In this document: in pieces, positions 1 through 7,481 of the stretch
Position numbering within the stretch: the first letter of the stretch is position 1
Layout of the letters: the number at the start of each line of letters is the position of its first letter
Assembly (NCBI GenBank): GCA_929200515.1
Contig: CAKNAD010000047.1
Span: 1-14,554, forward strand
Reading direction: 5' to 3'
DNA: 14,554 nucleotides
DNA from: Candidatus Gorgonimonas leptogorgiae
GTDB lineage: Bacteria; Pseudomonadota; Gammaproteobacteria; Pseudomonadales; Endozoicomonadaceae
Notes under the pieces: generated by a model
Database searches by the model: none
What the model was told of the DNA's origin: nothing
What the model saw: only the letters and a program-made list of their open reading frames with translations
Translations under genes and position numbers: made by a program

Positions 1-148
1 GGATAAAAGCTTAGAAGCCTTGCCCTCTGGGGGCTATTAAAAAGATTTACTTCATAGTTAAAACACTTTGAGGTGCATTTTTGCATTCCTGCAACATTTT
101 GCCTCAAATTAAACCATTTTACTTAGCCCTGAAATCTAGCATTTTCGT
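1..148 (+). repeat. Dispersed ~148-bp repeat, copy 1
   Basis: This is one of three related copies in the window. It begins at base 1, so its true left end may lie outside. It shares GGATAAAAGCTTAGAAGC and, around 51-74, a further identical block of more than 20 bases with copy 2 (14423-14554); by eye about four fifths of positions agree. The reverse complement of 12547-12690 is copy 3. It shares AGCCCTGAAA (125-134), and the similarity continues about 14 bases further, to TTTTC(G/A)T near 148. No ORF lies inside. The copy sits beyond the 3' end of dacA. Its nature (MITE-like, REP-like or an RNA element) cannot be decided here. Confidence 0.8.
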
Positions 149-192
149 CTGCCACGTGTATAGATGCCTAATGTCCTGTATATGACGAAAGC
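141..192. other. Inverted repeat GCattttcgtc / gacgaaaGC
   Basis: TTTCGTC at 143-149 is perfectly complementary to GACGAAA at 184-190, with a 34-base loop. The stretch is less A+T-rich than its surroundings. It starts where repeat copy 1 ends and lies downstream of dacA on the opposite strand. It could be part of a longer version of the repeat, a structured RNA, or chance. There is no U-tract, so it is not a standard terminator. Confidence 0.25.
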
Positions 193-265
193 AAACCAAA
201 TTAATGCTATTTTATGTGAATCTGGTCATAATATTAGACTAATTCTTAAAAAACTTATGCTTTTT

Positions 266-1486
266 TCAGGGTCTACTAATTAAGAATCTTTTAATTTTAT
301 CAGACATAGATTTAAACCAACCGCCCTTTTCTACTGATTGTAATGCTATTAAATTTTCTGTTTTTACTAGTTTATTATTTAACTTTATTGTTATATCTCC
401 AACTTTAGTATTTTTTATAATCGGTGCTTCTAGATCATCAAAGACATCAATAGAAATACTAAGTTTATCATTCATTCCTTTAGGTATAGTTACTAAAATA
501 TCATTTACTGTCCCAGTTTTAAGTAAATTATCTTTACCACCCCAAACTCTGACTTCTTTAAGAATTTCTTGTTGTTCTGAAATCTTATTATTAGTAAAAA
601 AGTTAAAACCATAAGCAAATAATTTTTGAGCGTCATCTGCACGTTGTTGTTCACTTTTAGCTCCTAGTATAACTACAATAATTCTTCTTTCTTGCTGTTT
701 GCTTGTTGCTATTAAATGATATCCTGTTTCATCGATGTGTCCAGTTTTTAAGCCGTCGATATTAGGAGATGTCCATAGTAGTCTATTACGATTTTTTTGC
801 CTTTGTAGTGGTTTTTGAGTTTTTCTGTCTATACCATATTGAAAATATTTTTCTGAATATAGTTTAAAAGATTCTGGGAAATCATAAATTACATGCTTGC
901 TCAGTACAGATAAATCTTTTGCAGTTGAATAATGACCTTTTTTTGGCATACCTGAAGCATTAAAAAAGCAAGTGTCATTCATTCCTAAAATGCTAGCCAT
1001 TTTATTCATCATTTCTGCAAATCCATCCTCGCTACCTGCAATATGTTCAGCGATTGCAATACTAGCATCGTTACCAGATACTATGATAATGCCTTTCAGT
1101 AAATTTTCGATACTTACTTTTTGCCCAGCTTCAAGAAACATGGTGGATCCTGTAGTTTTCCAGGCTTTTTGACTAACTACAACTTCTCCTTGCCCTGATA
1201 AAGTACCGTTTTTTATAGATGTATTTACTAAGTAGGTCGTCATTAATTTAGTAAGACTAGCAGGGTGTATTTTTTTATTTTCATCAAAACTTGCTAATAC
1301 TGCATTAGTATCCGCATCTATCATAATATAGCTATCAACAGCTAGAGCTGGTGGTGACGGAAGAATACCAAATGAATGTCCAGGAATAATTTTATCTTGC
1401 TGTTGATTCAACAGATTACTATTAGAAGCCATTACATTTATAGTAGTCAACGTTAACATAATTATAATTAAGATTTTTTTTAGCAT
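266..1486 (-). CDS. dacA: D-alanyl-D-alanine carboxypeptidase (PBP5 family)
   Basis: This periplasmic serine peptidase removes the terminal D-alanine from peptidoglycan pentapeptides and so limits cross-linking. All three penicillin-binding motifs are present: SLTK at residues 77-80 (nucleophile Ser77, Lys80), SGN at 137-139 and KTG at 247-249. Residues 1-20 form a signal peptide with a short KK n-region and a likely cleavage after VMA. Residues ~300-385 fit the beta-rich C-terminal PBP5 domain, and the basic, aromatic last ~19 residues fit the amphipathic membrane-anchoring helix. At 406 aa it is of normal length. The start is set by the signal peptide; an AGGT lies about 11 bases upstream as a weak ribosome-binding site. 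The stop is TGA. The gene stands alone and is divergent from topA across a 1.4 kb gap. A minus-strand TTCAAGTAGA motif lies 41-50 bases upstream of the start. The exact paralogue (DacA, DacC or DacD type) is not resolvable. Confidence 0.95.
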   Translation of the reverse strand: MLKKILIIIMLTLTTINVMASNSNLLNQQQDKIIPGHSFGILPSPPALAVDSYIMIDADTNAVLASFDENKKIHPASLTKLMTTYLVNTSIKNGTLSGQGEVVVSQKAWKTTGSTMFLEAGQKVSIENLLKGIIIVSGNDASIAIAEHIAGSEDGFAEMMNKMASILGMNDTCFFNASGMPKKGHYSTAKDLSVLSKHVIYDFPESFKLYSEKYFQYGIDRKTQKPLQRQKNRNRLLWTSPNIDGLKTGHIDETGYHLIATSKQQERRIIVVILGAKSEQQRADDAQKLFAYGFNFFTNNKISEQQEILKEVRVWGGKDNLLKTGTVNDILVTIPKGMNDKLSISIDVFDDLEAPIIKNTKVGDITIKLNNKLVKTENLIALQSVEKGGWFKSMSDKIKRFLISRP

Positions 1487-1520
1487 AAGTTTTGTTTACC
1501 TATAATTAATTTTGATATAT

Positions 1521-1544
1521 ACATTTTCTACTTGAAGTTGTATA
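1521..1544 (-). promoter_or_regulatory. TTCAAGTAGA motif upstream of dacA
   Basis: On the minus strand the core TTCAAGTAGA (1527-1536) continues into AAATGTATAT. It lies 41-50 bases upstream of the dacA start, where a promoter -35 region or regulator site could be. The flanks ATATACA and TGTATAT are inverted around it, giving a 7-bp stem. The same core recurs at 1719-1728 and 9763-9772, with one mismatch at 14354-14363, always in the same orientation and outside genes. The role is inferred only from position and recurrence. Confidence 0.35.
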
Positions 1545-1718
1545 TATATGTGGCAGAATTAAAGTGTGCATAATTTATATTCTATAGTATAAATTATTTT
1601 TAGTAAAAAAACACTTAATTTAAAAATAGGAATAAAATTTTTAGAGCTTAAAATATTATCATCATAATGTATATTAACAATGGAAATTATAAAATTGTAG
1701 CGCTTTAGTCGCTATATA

Positions 1719-1740
1719 TCTACTTGAATGTGTATATCTG
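1719..1740 (-). promoter_or_regulatory. Second TTCAAGTAGA motif in the dacA-topA gap
   Basis: TTCAAGTAGA is exact on the minus strand (1719-1728), and on the plus strand it is followed by TGTGTATATC. It lies next to the small TAGCG/CGCTA hairpin at 1699-1715. It is about 240 bases upstream of dacA, too far to be its core promoter unless the leader is long. It may mark a lost gene or be part of a short dispersed element. Confidence 0.25.
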
Positions 1741-2344
1741 ATGCTGTTGTGAAAAAAATAAAATACTAGATCACACAAACTTATATATGCTTGATTAAAA
1801 CCTGTAGCTTTATCTGTAAGGTATAGTGTTAATATCTCATTGGCCTCTAAATTAGCTTAACAGTAATTATAATCGCAAACAGAACTACCAAAATGAAACA
1901 CAGTATTAAACTAGTTAAGTAGTGCGATATTACAAATTTGTGCTTTCTGTAAAAAGTTAATAGTTTATTGATATTCTTTATAATAATAGCAATTTTTTTT
2001 GTTTTTACTTTCTTCTAATCATTTGTTAGTTTTGTTATTACATTTAAATTTATTTAGTTGATATTTATTATGGCTTATACATATATGAAATAAAAATAAT
2101 CAAAGGTATGAACTATATTCTAATAGGAATGTCTATAAATTACTTGATGGATGATATATATTTTCAAATTAGCTATAGTCAAATTATATGGTAATTTATA
2201 CTATATTAAACCCTAAATATCTAGTTGATTGGTCAAAAATTGTGTAGGATTTTAAAATATTTATTGTTATTATCATTTATATACTATTATATACTATATT
2301 TTAGTAAGTATATCTTTCCTATTTAAATACAGATATTCATAAAT

Positions 2345-2434
2345 ATGGTAAAAATTAAACTAAAGGATAAAAATCATATGATTACTGCTGTAATTAGTTA
2401 TTTTATTTATAGTTTCTATAAGTTTAAAATATGA
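2345..2434 (+). CDS. Possible 29-aa (or 18-aa) hydrophobic peptide
   Basis: ATG at 2345 opens a 29-codon frame with a lysine-rich start (MVKIKLKDKNH) followed by a hydrophobic, tyrosine-rich tail. An internal in-frame ATG at 2378 is preceded by AAAGGA ten bases upstream, a better ribosome-binding site than most genes here have, giving an 18-aa peptide. The stop overlaps another ATG (ATGA at 2431-2434) that opens only 9 codons. A plausible promoter (TTGGTC, 18 bases, TAAAAT at 2229-2258) lies upstream and the terminator at 2686-2724 lies downstream, so the three could form one short transcript. In sequence this A+T-rich such patterns arise by chance, so confidence is low. No family is recognised. 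Confidence 0.15.
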   Translation: MVKIKLKDKNHMITAVISYFIYSFYKFKI

Positions 2435-2685
2435 AGTTTTGCAGTGATTTCTTGATTTAGTGCTATTAAATGTGTAAAGTGTGCGTCATTTGTGATGATA
2501 AAATTATTAGCTAGAAAAATGTATACAAGTAAACAACCTATTAACTTTAAAATACTAGTTAATAAATTAATATTTTCTCTATTTGTATAGCATTTTTGTA
2601 AAATAAAAACTAGTAATTTAAATTGTAATGGGTATATTATCTGATTTTAATGACTTTGTTGTATAAGAAAAAACTTTAATGTTTA

Positions 2686-2724
2686 TCAAAAATATAGCTT
2701 TTTTGTGCTATATTTTGATTTTTT
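2686..2724 (+). terminator. Intrinsic terminator with no gene in front of it
   Basis: AAAATATAGC (2689-2698) pairs perfectly with GCTATATTTT (2707-2716) around an 8-base loop. TC/GA extends the stem across one bulged A. A run of six T follows at 2719-2724, the form of a rho-independent terminator on the plus strand. The nearest plus-strand gene is downstream (topA at 2889). It therefore either ends an unannotated transcript from the 1.4 kb gap or attenuates transcription in a long topA leader. Reverse-strand use is also possible, with the U-run inside the stem. Confidence 0.5.
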
Positions 2725-2888
2725 ATCTAAAAATAGTCTTTTTTTTTATTAAACAAAGCCAATTTTAGTTATAAATTTAATATTTATTTTATTAAAAAAT
2801 AAACGCTAATATTAAAAGTAACGAAAGAGTCCATTAGTAAACTTAGTTTATGAAGCAAAGAAATTTAGTACAGGGCGTGTAAGTTAGG

Positions 2889-5498
2889 ATGGGAAAATTA
2901 CTAGTTATTGTTGAATCGCCGGCTAAGGCTAAAACTATTAATAAATATCTTGGTAAGAATTATATCGTTGCCTCTAGTGTTGGTCATATTCGTGACTTGC
3001 CCACAGGTAAAACAGCGTATATTTCTAATGAAACTAAGAAAATATTAAAGAAATTAGAAAGCAAAACATTAAGCTCGACACAAAAAGCTAATTTATTGAA
3101 ACAGAAAGAAAAATTAAAATTATTTGATAGAATGGGAATTAACCCCAATAAAAATTGGGATGCCTTTTACGAAGTATTACCCTCAAAAGAAAAAACCGTT
3201 GCTAAATTGCAAGAATTAGCACAAAAAGCAGATATAATATACCTTGCCACTGATTTAGATCGTGAAGGTGAGGCAATTGCATGGCATTTAAAAGAAATTA
3301 TAGGTGGGGACTCTGCTAAATATAAAAGGGTGGTATTTAATGAAATTACTAAACGTGCAATTGAACATGCCTTTCTAGATCCTAGTATATTAAATATCAA
3401 TCGTGTAAATGCCCAGCAGGCTAGGAGATTTTTAGACCGAATTGTTGGCTTTATGGTTTCACCTTTATTATGGAAGAAGGTAGCTAGAGGATTATCTGCT
3501 GGCAGAGTACAATCGGTTGCGGTAAGATTGATCGTAGATAGAGAGCGTGAAATAAAACAGTTTATTCCTAAAGAATACTGGGAATTATATTTAATATTAA
3601 AAACACAATCACAAGATACTATCTCTTTTCAGGTAGTAAAATATCAAGATAAAAAATTTGATCCCACAAATAAACAACAAATAGAGCAAACAATAGCCGA
3701 ATTAAAAAATCAGCAATTTATTTTAACTAAAAAAGACGTCAAAACTGCCTTTACTAAGCCTAGCCCTCCTTTTATTACCTCTACATTACAACAAGCAGCT
3801 AGCACTAAACTAGGTTTTGGTGTTAAAAAAACTATGATTGTAGCGCAAAAGCTATATGAATTAGGCTATATAACTTATATGCGAACTGATTCAACTAGTT
3901 TAAGCAATGAAGCAGTCACTAGTGCTAGAAAATATATATCAAATAAATTTGGTAACAAATATTTACCACCAGAACCTATAATCTATAAAAGTAAATCTAG
4001 TGCTCAGGAAGCCCATGAAGCAATTAGGCCGTCTTCTACTACTGCCAATACAGCTACATTAGATAGAGATTCAAAACGCTTATATGATTTAATTTATCAG
4101 CAGTATATAGCCTGTCAAATGACCGCTGCTGAATATTTAAACACTAATTTATATATAGATATTGCCAGTTATCAATTAAAAGCTAAGGGGCGCGTTTTGG
4201 TTTTTGATGGTTTTACCAAAGTTATGCAAGCCTATTCTAAGACCGATGACTCGCAAATACCTAATATTGATGTTAACGATCAATTAACTTTAATCTCAGA
4301 AAATCCTAAACAATTATTTACTAAGCCACCTTTTAGATATAGCGAAGCTAGCTTAGTAAAAGAATTAGAAAAAAGAAGCATAGGCAGACCATCAACTTAT
4401 GCTGCTATAATCTCAACAATACAAGATCGGGGTTATGTTTCAATAAAAAACAAACGAATTTATGCGGAAAAGATTGGAGAAATCGTAACAGACAGACTCA
4501 CGGAATCCTTTGATAATTTTATGAATTATGACTTTACCGCTAACTTAGAAGAGTATCTAGATAAAATAGCAACAGGTAATAAAGACTGGAAAGTAGTGTT
4601 AGACGACTTTTATGCAGATTTAAATAATAGGTTAGTAGCTTCAGAAGATAAAAACACAGGAATGCGTGCTAATGAAGCAGTAATGATAGATTTAAAATGT
4701 AGCAAGTGTAATCGAGATATGATGATAAAAGTTGCTGGCACAGGCGTATTTTTAAGTTGCTCTGGTTATAACCTGCCTATAAAAGAAAGATGTAAATCTA
4801 CTGTTAATTTGATTAAAGGCGAAGAAATAGCAAAAACAGAAGATGACATATTTGAAGTTAATGAACTAAGAGCAAAAAAACGTTGTGATATCTGTAATTC
4901 AGCTATGGATGTTTATTTAATAGATAACACTAAAAAACTACATATTTGTGGTAACAACCCTGACTGCCAAGGGTATAATATAGAAACTGGTGAATTTAAA
5001 CTGAAAGGCTACGATGGACCAGTATTACAATGCGATAAATGCAATTCACAAATGCAGCTAAAAGACGGTAGATTTGGAAAATATTTTGATTGCACAAACG
5101 CTGAATGCAAAAACACAAGAAAACTACTTAAATCTGGTCAGCCAGCTCCACCAAAGATGGATCCAGTTAAAATTCCAGAATTAAAATGTGCTAAAGTAGA
5201 TGATTTCTTTATATTGAGAGATGGCTCTTCAGGATTGTTTTTAGCAGCAAGTCAGTTTCCTAAAAATAGAGAGACTAGGTCACCCCTTTTATTAGAAATA
5301 ATAGATCACAAAGATGAGATTGACCCTAAATACCACTATCTTTTTGATGCTCCTAAGCATGATCCAGACAAAAACCCTAGTATAATCAGGTTCAGCAGAA
5401 AAAATAAAGAACATTACCTATCATCAGAAAAAAATGGTAAAGCAACTAAATGGAAATCTTTCTATAGAAATGGCCGTTGGCTTGTTGAAAAAAAATAG
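2889..5498 (+). CDS. topA: DNA topoisomerase I (type IA)
   Basis: TopA relaxes negatively supercoiled DNA by single-strand passage through a phosphotyrosine link. At 869 aa it matches the E. coli enzyme (865 aa). The N-terminal Toprim domain has the acidic triad of a DxDxE motif at Asp122, Asp124 and Glu126. The catalytic tyrosine is in ITYMRTDST (Tyr330). Three four-cysteine zinc fingers follow, beginning at Cys604, Cys666 and Cys715, then a basic C-terminal DNA-binding tail. The start is fixed by the conserved MGKLLVIVESPAKAKT. The Shine-Dalgarno is poor: AGG abuts the ATG. The gene is transcribed alone, away from dacA and towards the WD40-like gene. No frameshift or missing residue was seen. 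Confidence 0.97.
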   Translation: MGKLLVIVESPAKAKTINKYLGKNYIVASSVGHIRDLPTGKTAYISNETKKILKKLESKTLSSTQKANLLKQKEKLKLFDRMGINPNKNWDAFYEVLPSKEKTVAKLQELAQKADIIYLATDLDREGEAIAWHLKEIIGGDSAKYKRVVFNEITKRAIEHAFLDPSILNINRVNAQQARRFLDRIVGFMVSPLLWKKVARGLSAGRVQSVAVRLIVDREREIKQFIPKEYWELYLILKTQSQDTISFQVVKYQDKKFDPTNKQQIEQTIAELKNQQFILTKKDVKTAFTKPSPPFITSTLQQAASTKLGFGVKKTMIVAQKLYELGYITYMRTDSTSLSNEAVTSARKYISNKFGNKYLPPEPIIYKSKSSAQEAHEAIRPSSTTANTATLDRDSKRLYDLIYQQYIACQMTAAEYLNTNLYIDIASYQLKAKGRVLVFDGFTKVMQAYSKTDDSQIPNIDVNDQLTLISENPKQLFTKPPFRYSEASLVKELEKRSIGRPSTYAAIISTIQDRGYVSIKNKRIYAEKIGEIVTDRLTESFDNFMNYDFTANLEEYLDKIATGNKDWKVVLDDFYADLNNRLVASEDKNTGMRANEAVMIDLKCSKCNRDMMIKVAGTGVFLSCSGYNLPIKERCKSTVNLIKGEEIAKTEDDIFEVNELRAKKRCDICNSAMDVYLIDNTKKLHICGNNPDCQGYNIETGEFKLKGYDGPVLQCDKCNSQMQLKDGRFGKYFDCTNAECKNTRKLLKSGQPAPPKMDPVKIPELKCAKVDDFFILRDGSSGLFLAASQFPKNRETRSPLLLEIIDHKDEIDPKYHYLFDAPKHDPDKNPSIIRFSRKNKEHYLSSEKNGKATKWKSFYRNGRWLVEKK

Positions 5499-5537
5499 CT
5501 ATTTCTACCTAATTTACCCAAAATATCAAGTTTTATA

Positions 5538-5571
5538 GCTAATTTGCATACGCTATTTCAAGCAAATTAGC
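5538..5571. terminator. Hairpin in the topA / WD40-gene convergent gap
   Basis: GCTAATTTGC (5538-5547) and GCAAATTAGC (5562-5571) form a perfect 10-bp stem with a 14-base loop, about 40 bases after the topA stop. Its place between convergent genes suggests a role in transcript ending or 3'-end protection. Neither strand has a clear U-run after it, so it is not a textbook intrinsic terminator. Confidence 0.35.
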
Positions 5572-5613
5572 AAAGTGATGCTAAATTTTAGCTAGTATTC
5601 ACAAATAACATGC

Positions 5614-5633
5614 AAAAATTCTATTTAGAATTT
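5614..5633 (-). terminator. Weak intrinsic terminator of the WD40-like gene
   Basis: AAATTCT (5616-5622) pairs with AGAATTT (5627-5633) around a 4-base loop. Read on the minus strand it lies just past the stop of the gene at 5642-7057 and its right arm merges into five T. The stem is short and A+T-rich, so strength is doubtful. Confidence 0.35.
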
Positions 5634-5641
5634 CTATTATA

Positions 5642-7057
5642 TCAAAAAGACGTAAACATTTTGATGCTGTTATTACTAACGGCGATTATTTTATTACCAT
5701 CTTTAGAAAAAGATAATGAATTTATTCCAAATGAATTATTTTCAGTACTAATATCTTTCACAAAATGATACTCTTTATTGTTTTCTCTAAATAGGGCAAT
5801 ATGACCTTGAAAATCACAAAAAACAATATAATCTCCTGCACGATTAATATCAATTTTATCAATATCACAAAAATTAACTTTAGTTTTATTAGTTTTTTTA
5901 ATATTGTAAGCTTCCCAGTTGTAGTTATCTATCTGGGAATACACGATAACTTTATCATTGCCTATCTTAACTATAATTTTATTTTGATAATAATTAAATC
6001 TCATTCTAACGCTATGATTAAACTTAAATTTACATGAAGCCATGCTTCCTGCATAACTCTCAGAAAGATCTATTTGTGTGCTTTCAATCCAGCGATTATT
6101 TATTTTCGCAAAAACATGTATTTTATTTGTTAATCTAGCTACTAATAAATCATTTTGATTAGACAATAAAATATCTTGAGACTGTTGCAATAGGTTTATT
6201 CTCTCTGCTCTTATCAGCTCGGTTAATTTATGTTTATTCTTTAATTGACAAGTATATAATTGAATTACAGATGTAATCTCTTGGTTATTTTTATTTTCAT
6301 GAATATCTTGACTATTTGCTTTTAATTCTGTCTTTCCTGATAAATCGTTAACTGTTATCGGTTTATCTTGAATAGTGTTTCTTTCGAGAGCAAGGTTTAA
6401 TATATTATCTTGAAAACAAAACGAAGCACAGCCTAAGTAATTAATTTCACGATTTTTTCCGATACTTCTTGCTGTTCTATCGAATTGCATTCTAAAATTC
6501 CATGTGTTATCTTCTGTGATTGATAATATATTTACATAGCTATCAGATAAAATTAATAAGTGCTTACTATCTTCACTAAATTCAAGTATATTTTTATTGT
6601 AAACTTCTGATTTTTTAAATAAGATCAATTTATTATTGTTATTATATTTTATTTCTGCTTTTATAGGAGAGCCATATTTTATAGAACTAGCTAAGTCATA
6701 TATTGACAATACTCCTTCTTCGCTAATTACTGTAAAATATTTTTCATTGGGGCTTATAGATTTAGTATTTTTACGATAAGTCTTAGAAGTTAAAAATAGC
6801 TCAATATCGTATACTTCTGATTTTAAACTACCATCTAAGTATATCTTATCTAATTTAACTATATTAATACAATTGCCATCTATAAAACCATCTTTTGAAT
6901 TAGACAATAAAGATATTATACATCCAGAATTAGGGATATATTTAGATCTCACATATTGTTTAATCTCTTTATATTTAGAACTGTTATTTTGATTTGTAAT
7001 TTCAACTAAGCCTTTTTCCGATGATATAAACACACTAGACTGATTTATTTTTAACAT
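5642..7057 (-). CDS. WD40-like beta-propeller protein, function unknown
   Basis: This 471-aa protein is not a family I can name. It is rich in short beta-strand units of the WD40 or quinoprotein-like propeller type: a turn such as SPNEKY or SKDGNK, a hydrophobic strand, then a short strand ending like LSIYDL or NSIKMF. Clear units lie near residues 102-121, 158-180, ~405-425 and 444-471, and degenerate ones fill much of the rest; the length allows one large or two small propellers. There is no signal peptide or membrane segment, so it is probably cytosolic or exported by a leaderless route. Propellers of this kind are protein-binding platforms and are often eukaryotic-like in host-associated bacteria; an effector role is only inference. 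No Shine-Dalgarno is obvious before the ATG and the stop is TGA. The last unit shares a 17-base identity (5660-5676) with the small ORF at 12322-12465. Confidence 0.6.
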   Translation of the reverse strand: MLKINQSSVFISSEKGLVEITNQNNSSKYKEIKQYVRSKYIPNSGCIISLLSNSKDGFIDGNCINIVKLDKIYLDGSLKSEVYDIELFLTSKTYRKNTKSISPNEKYFTVISEEGVLSIYDLASSIKYGSPIKAEIKYNNNNKLILFKKSEVYNKNILEFSEDSKHLLILSDSYVNILSITEDNTWNFRMQFDRTARSIGKNREINYLGCASFCFQDNILNLALERNTIQDKPITVNDLSGKTELKANSQDIHENKNNQEITSVIQLYTCQLKNKHKLTELIRAERINLLQQSQDILLSNQNDLLVARLTNKIHVFAKINNRWIESTQIDLSESYAGSMASCKFKFNHSVRMRFNYYQNKIIVKIGNDKVIVYSQIDNYNWEAYNIKKTNKTKVNFCDIDKIDINRAGDYIVFCDFQGHIALFRENNKEYHFVKDISTENNSFGINSLSFSKDGNKIIAVSNNSIKMFTSF

Positions 7058-7481
7058 ATTATTTATAACTTTTATTCTTGATATTTATATTAAATGATAA
7101 TCACTTTATAAAAATTTAACTATAAAACACTAACTTAAAACTTGCAACCTTATTTGTTTTTGTGTTTGCTATTTAGCTAAAAGATATACCGTTAAAAATC
7201 CCAATGAAAAATAATTGTGATGTAATTACAATAAATTTTATTTCGCTGTATCTGTGGCAAAAATCACTTACTGAAAACATGCTCCTTTAAATGCTATATA
7301 CTCAACTAACAAGTGTATAATTTCTTTACTTTAAGCTATACAAATTCTTAACATATAAAATATTTTTACTACTACTAACAAGATAATTTTTTTATATGTT
7401 GCATTTTTATAGCAAAGTATATTTTAATATATGTAATTAGTAGTAAATAATTTTCAAAAATACAATTATAGGTAGCCGAAT
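7058..7481. other. Divergent intergenic region
   Basis: This 424-base A+T-rich region separates the WD40-like gene (minus) from the antiporter gene (plus) and must hold both promoters. No ORF with a credible start and no RNA gene was found. AGGTAG ten bases before the antiporter ATG is a sound ribosome-binding site. A short TGATAATCA palindrome lies at 7095-7103, upstream of the WD40-like gene. Confidence 0.5.

Larger units (their letters stand above)
1487..2888. other. 1.4 kb A+T-rich intergenic region with no recognisable gene
   Basis: Both strands are broken by stops in all frames, and no product could be recognised. Visible items are: the motif at 1527-1536 and a second copy at 1719-1728; a small hairpin TAGCG/CGCTA at about 1699-1715; a tandem 10-bp repeat ATATACTATT/ATATACTATA at 2279-2298; a possible 29-aa ORF at 2345-2434; and a strong plus-strand terminator hairpin at 2686-2724. 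It must contain the divergent dacA and topA promoters. The length is unusual between two housekeeping genes and may represent decayed genes or an RNA gene. Confidence 0.6.

Noticed and set aside
153..158. CACGTG, the core of parS, near the left end
   Set aside because: Flanking bases do not match the 16-bp parS consensus TGTTTCACGTGAAACA and are not palindromic.
972..1172. Antisense open frame within dacA, and similar ones in topA, the antiporter, parB and the serpin
   Set aside because: They lie wholly inside strongly supported genes, have no family features and no ribosome-binding site of note.
1487..2888. tRNA, small known RNA or replication origin in the long gap
   Set aside because: No cloverleaf arms with CCA end, no DnaA-box cluster (TTATCCACA) and no known RNA pattern were seen.
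7095..7103. TGATAATCA, like half of a Fur box
   Set aside because: Only one short half is present, which is expected by chance in A+T-rich DNA; no iron gene is nearby.
7118..7180. Possible fourth, degraded copy of the dispersed repeat (AAAACACT then TGCAAC in the same order)
   Set aside because: Only short blocks agree, spacing differs and the rest does not align.
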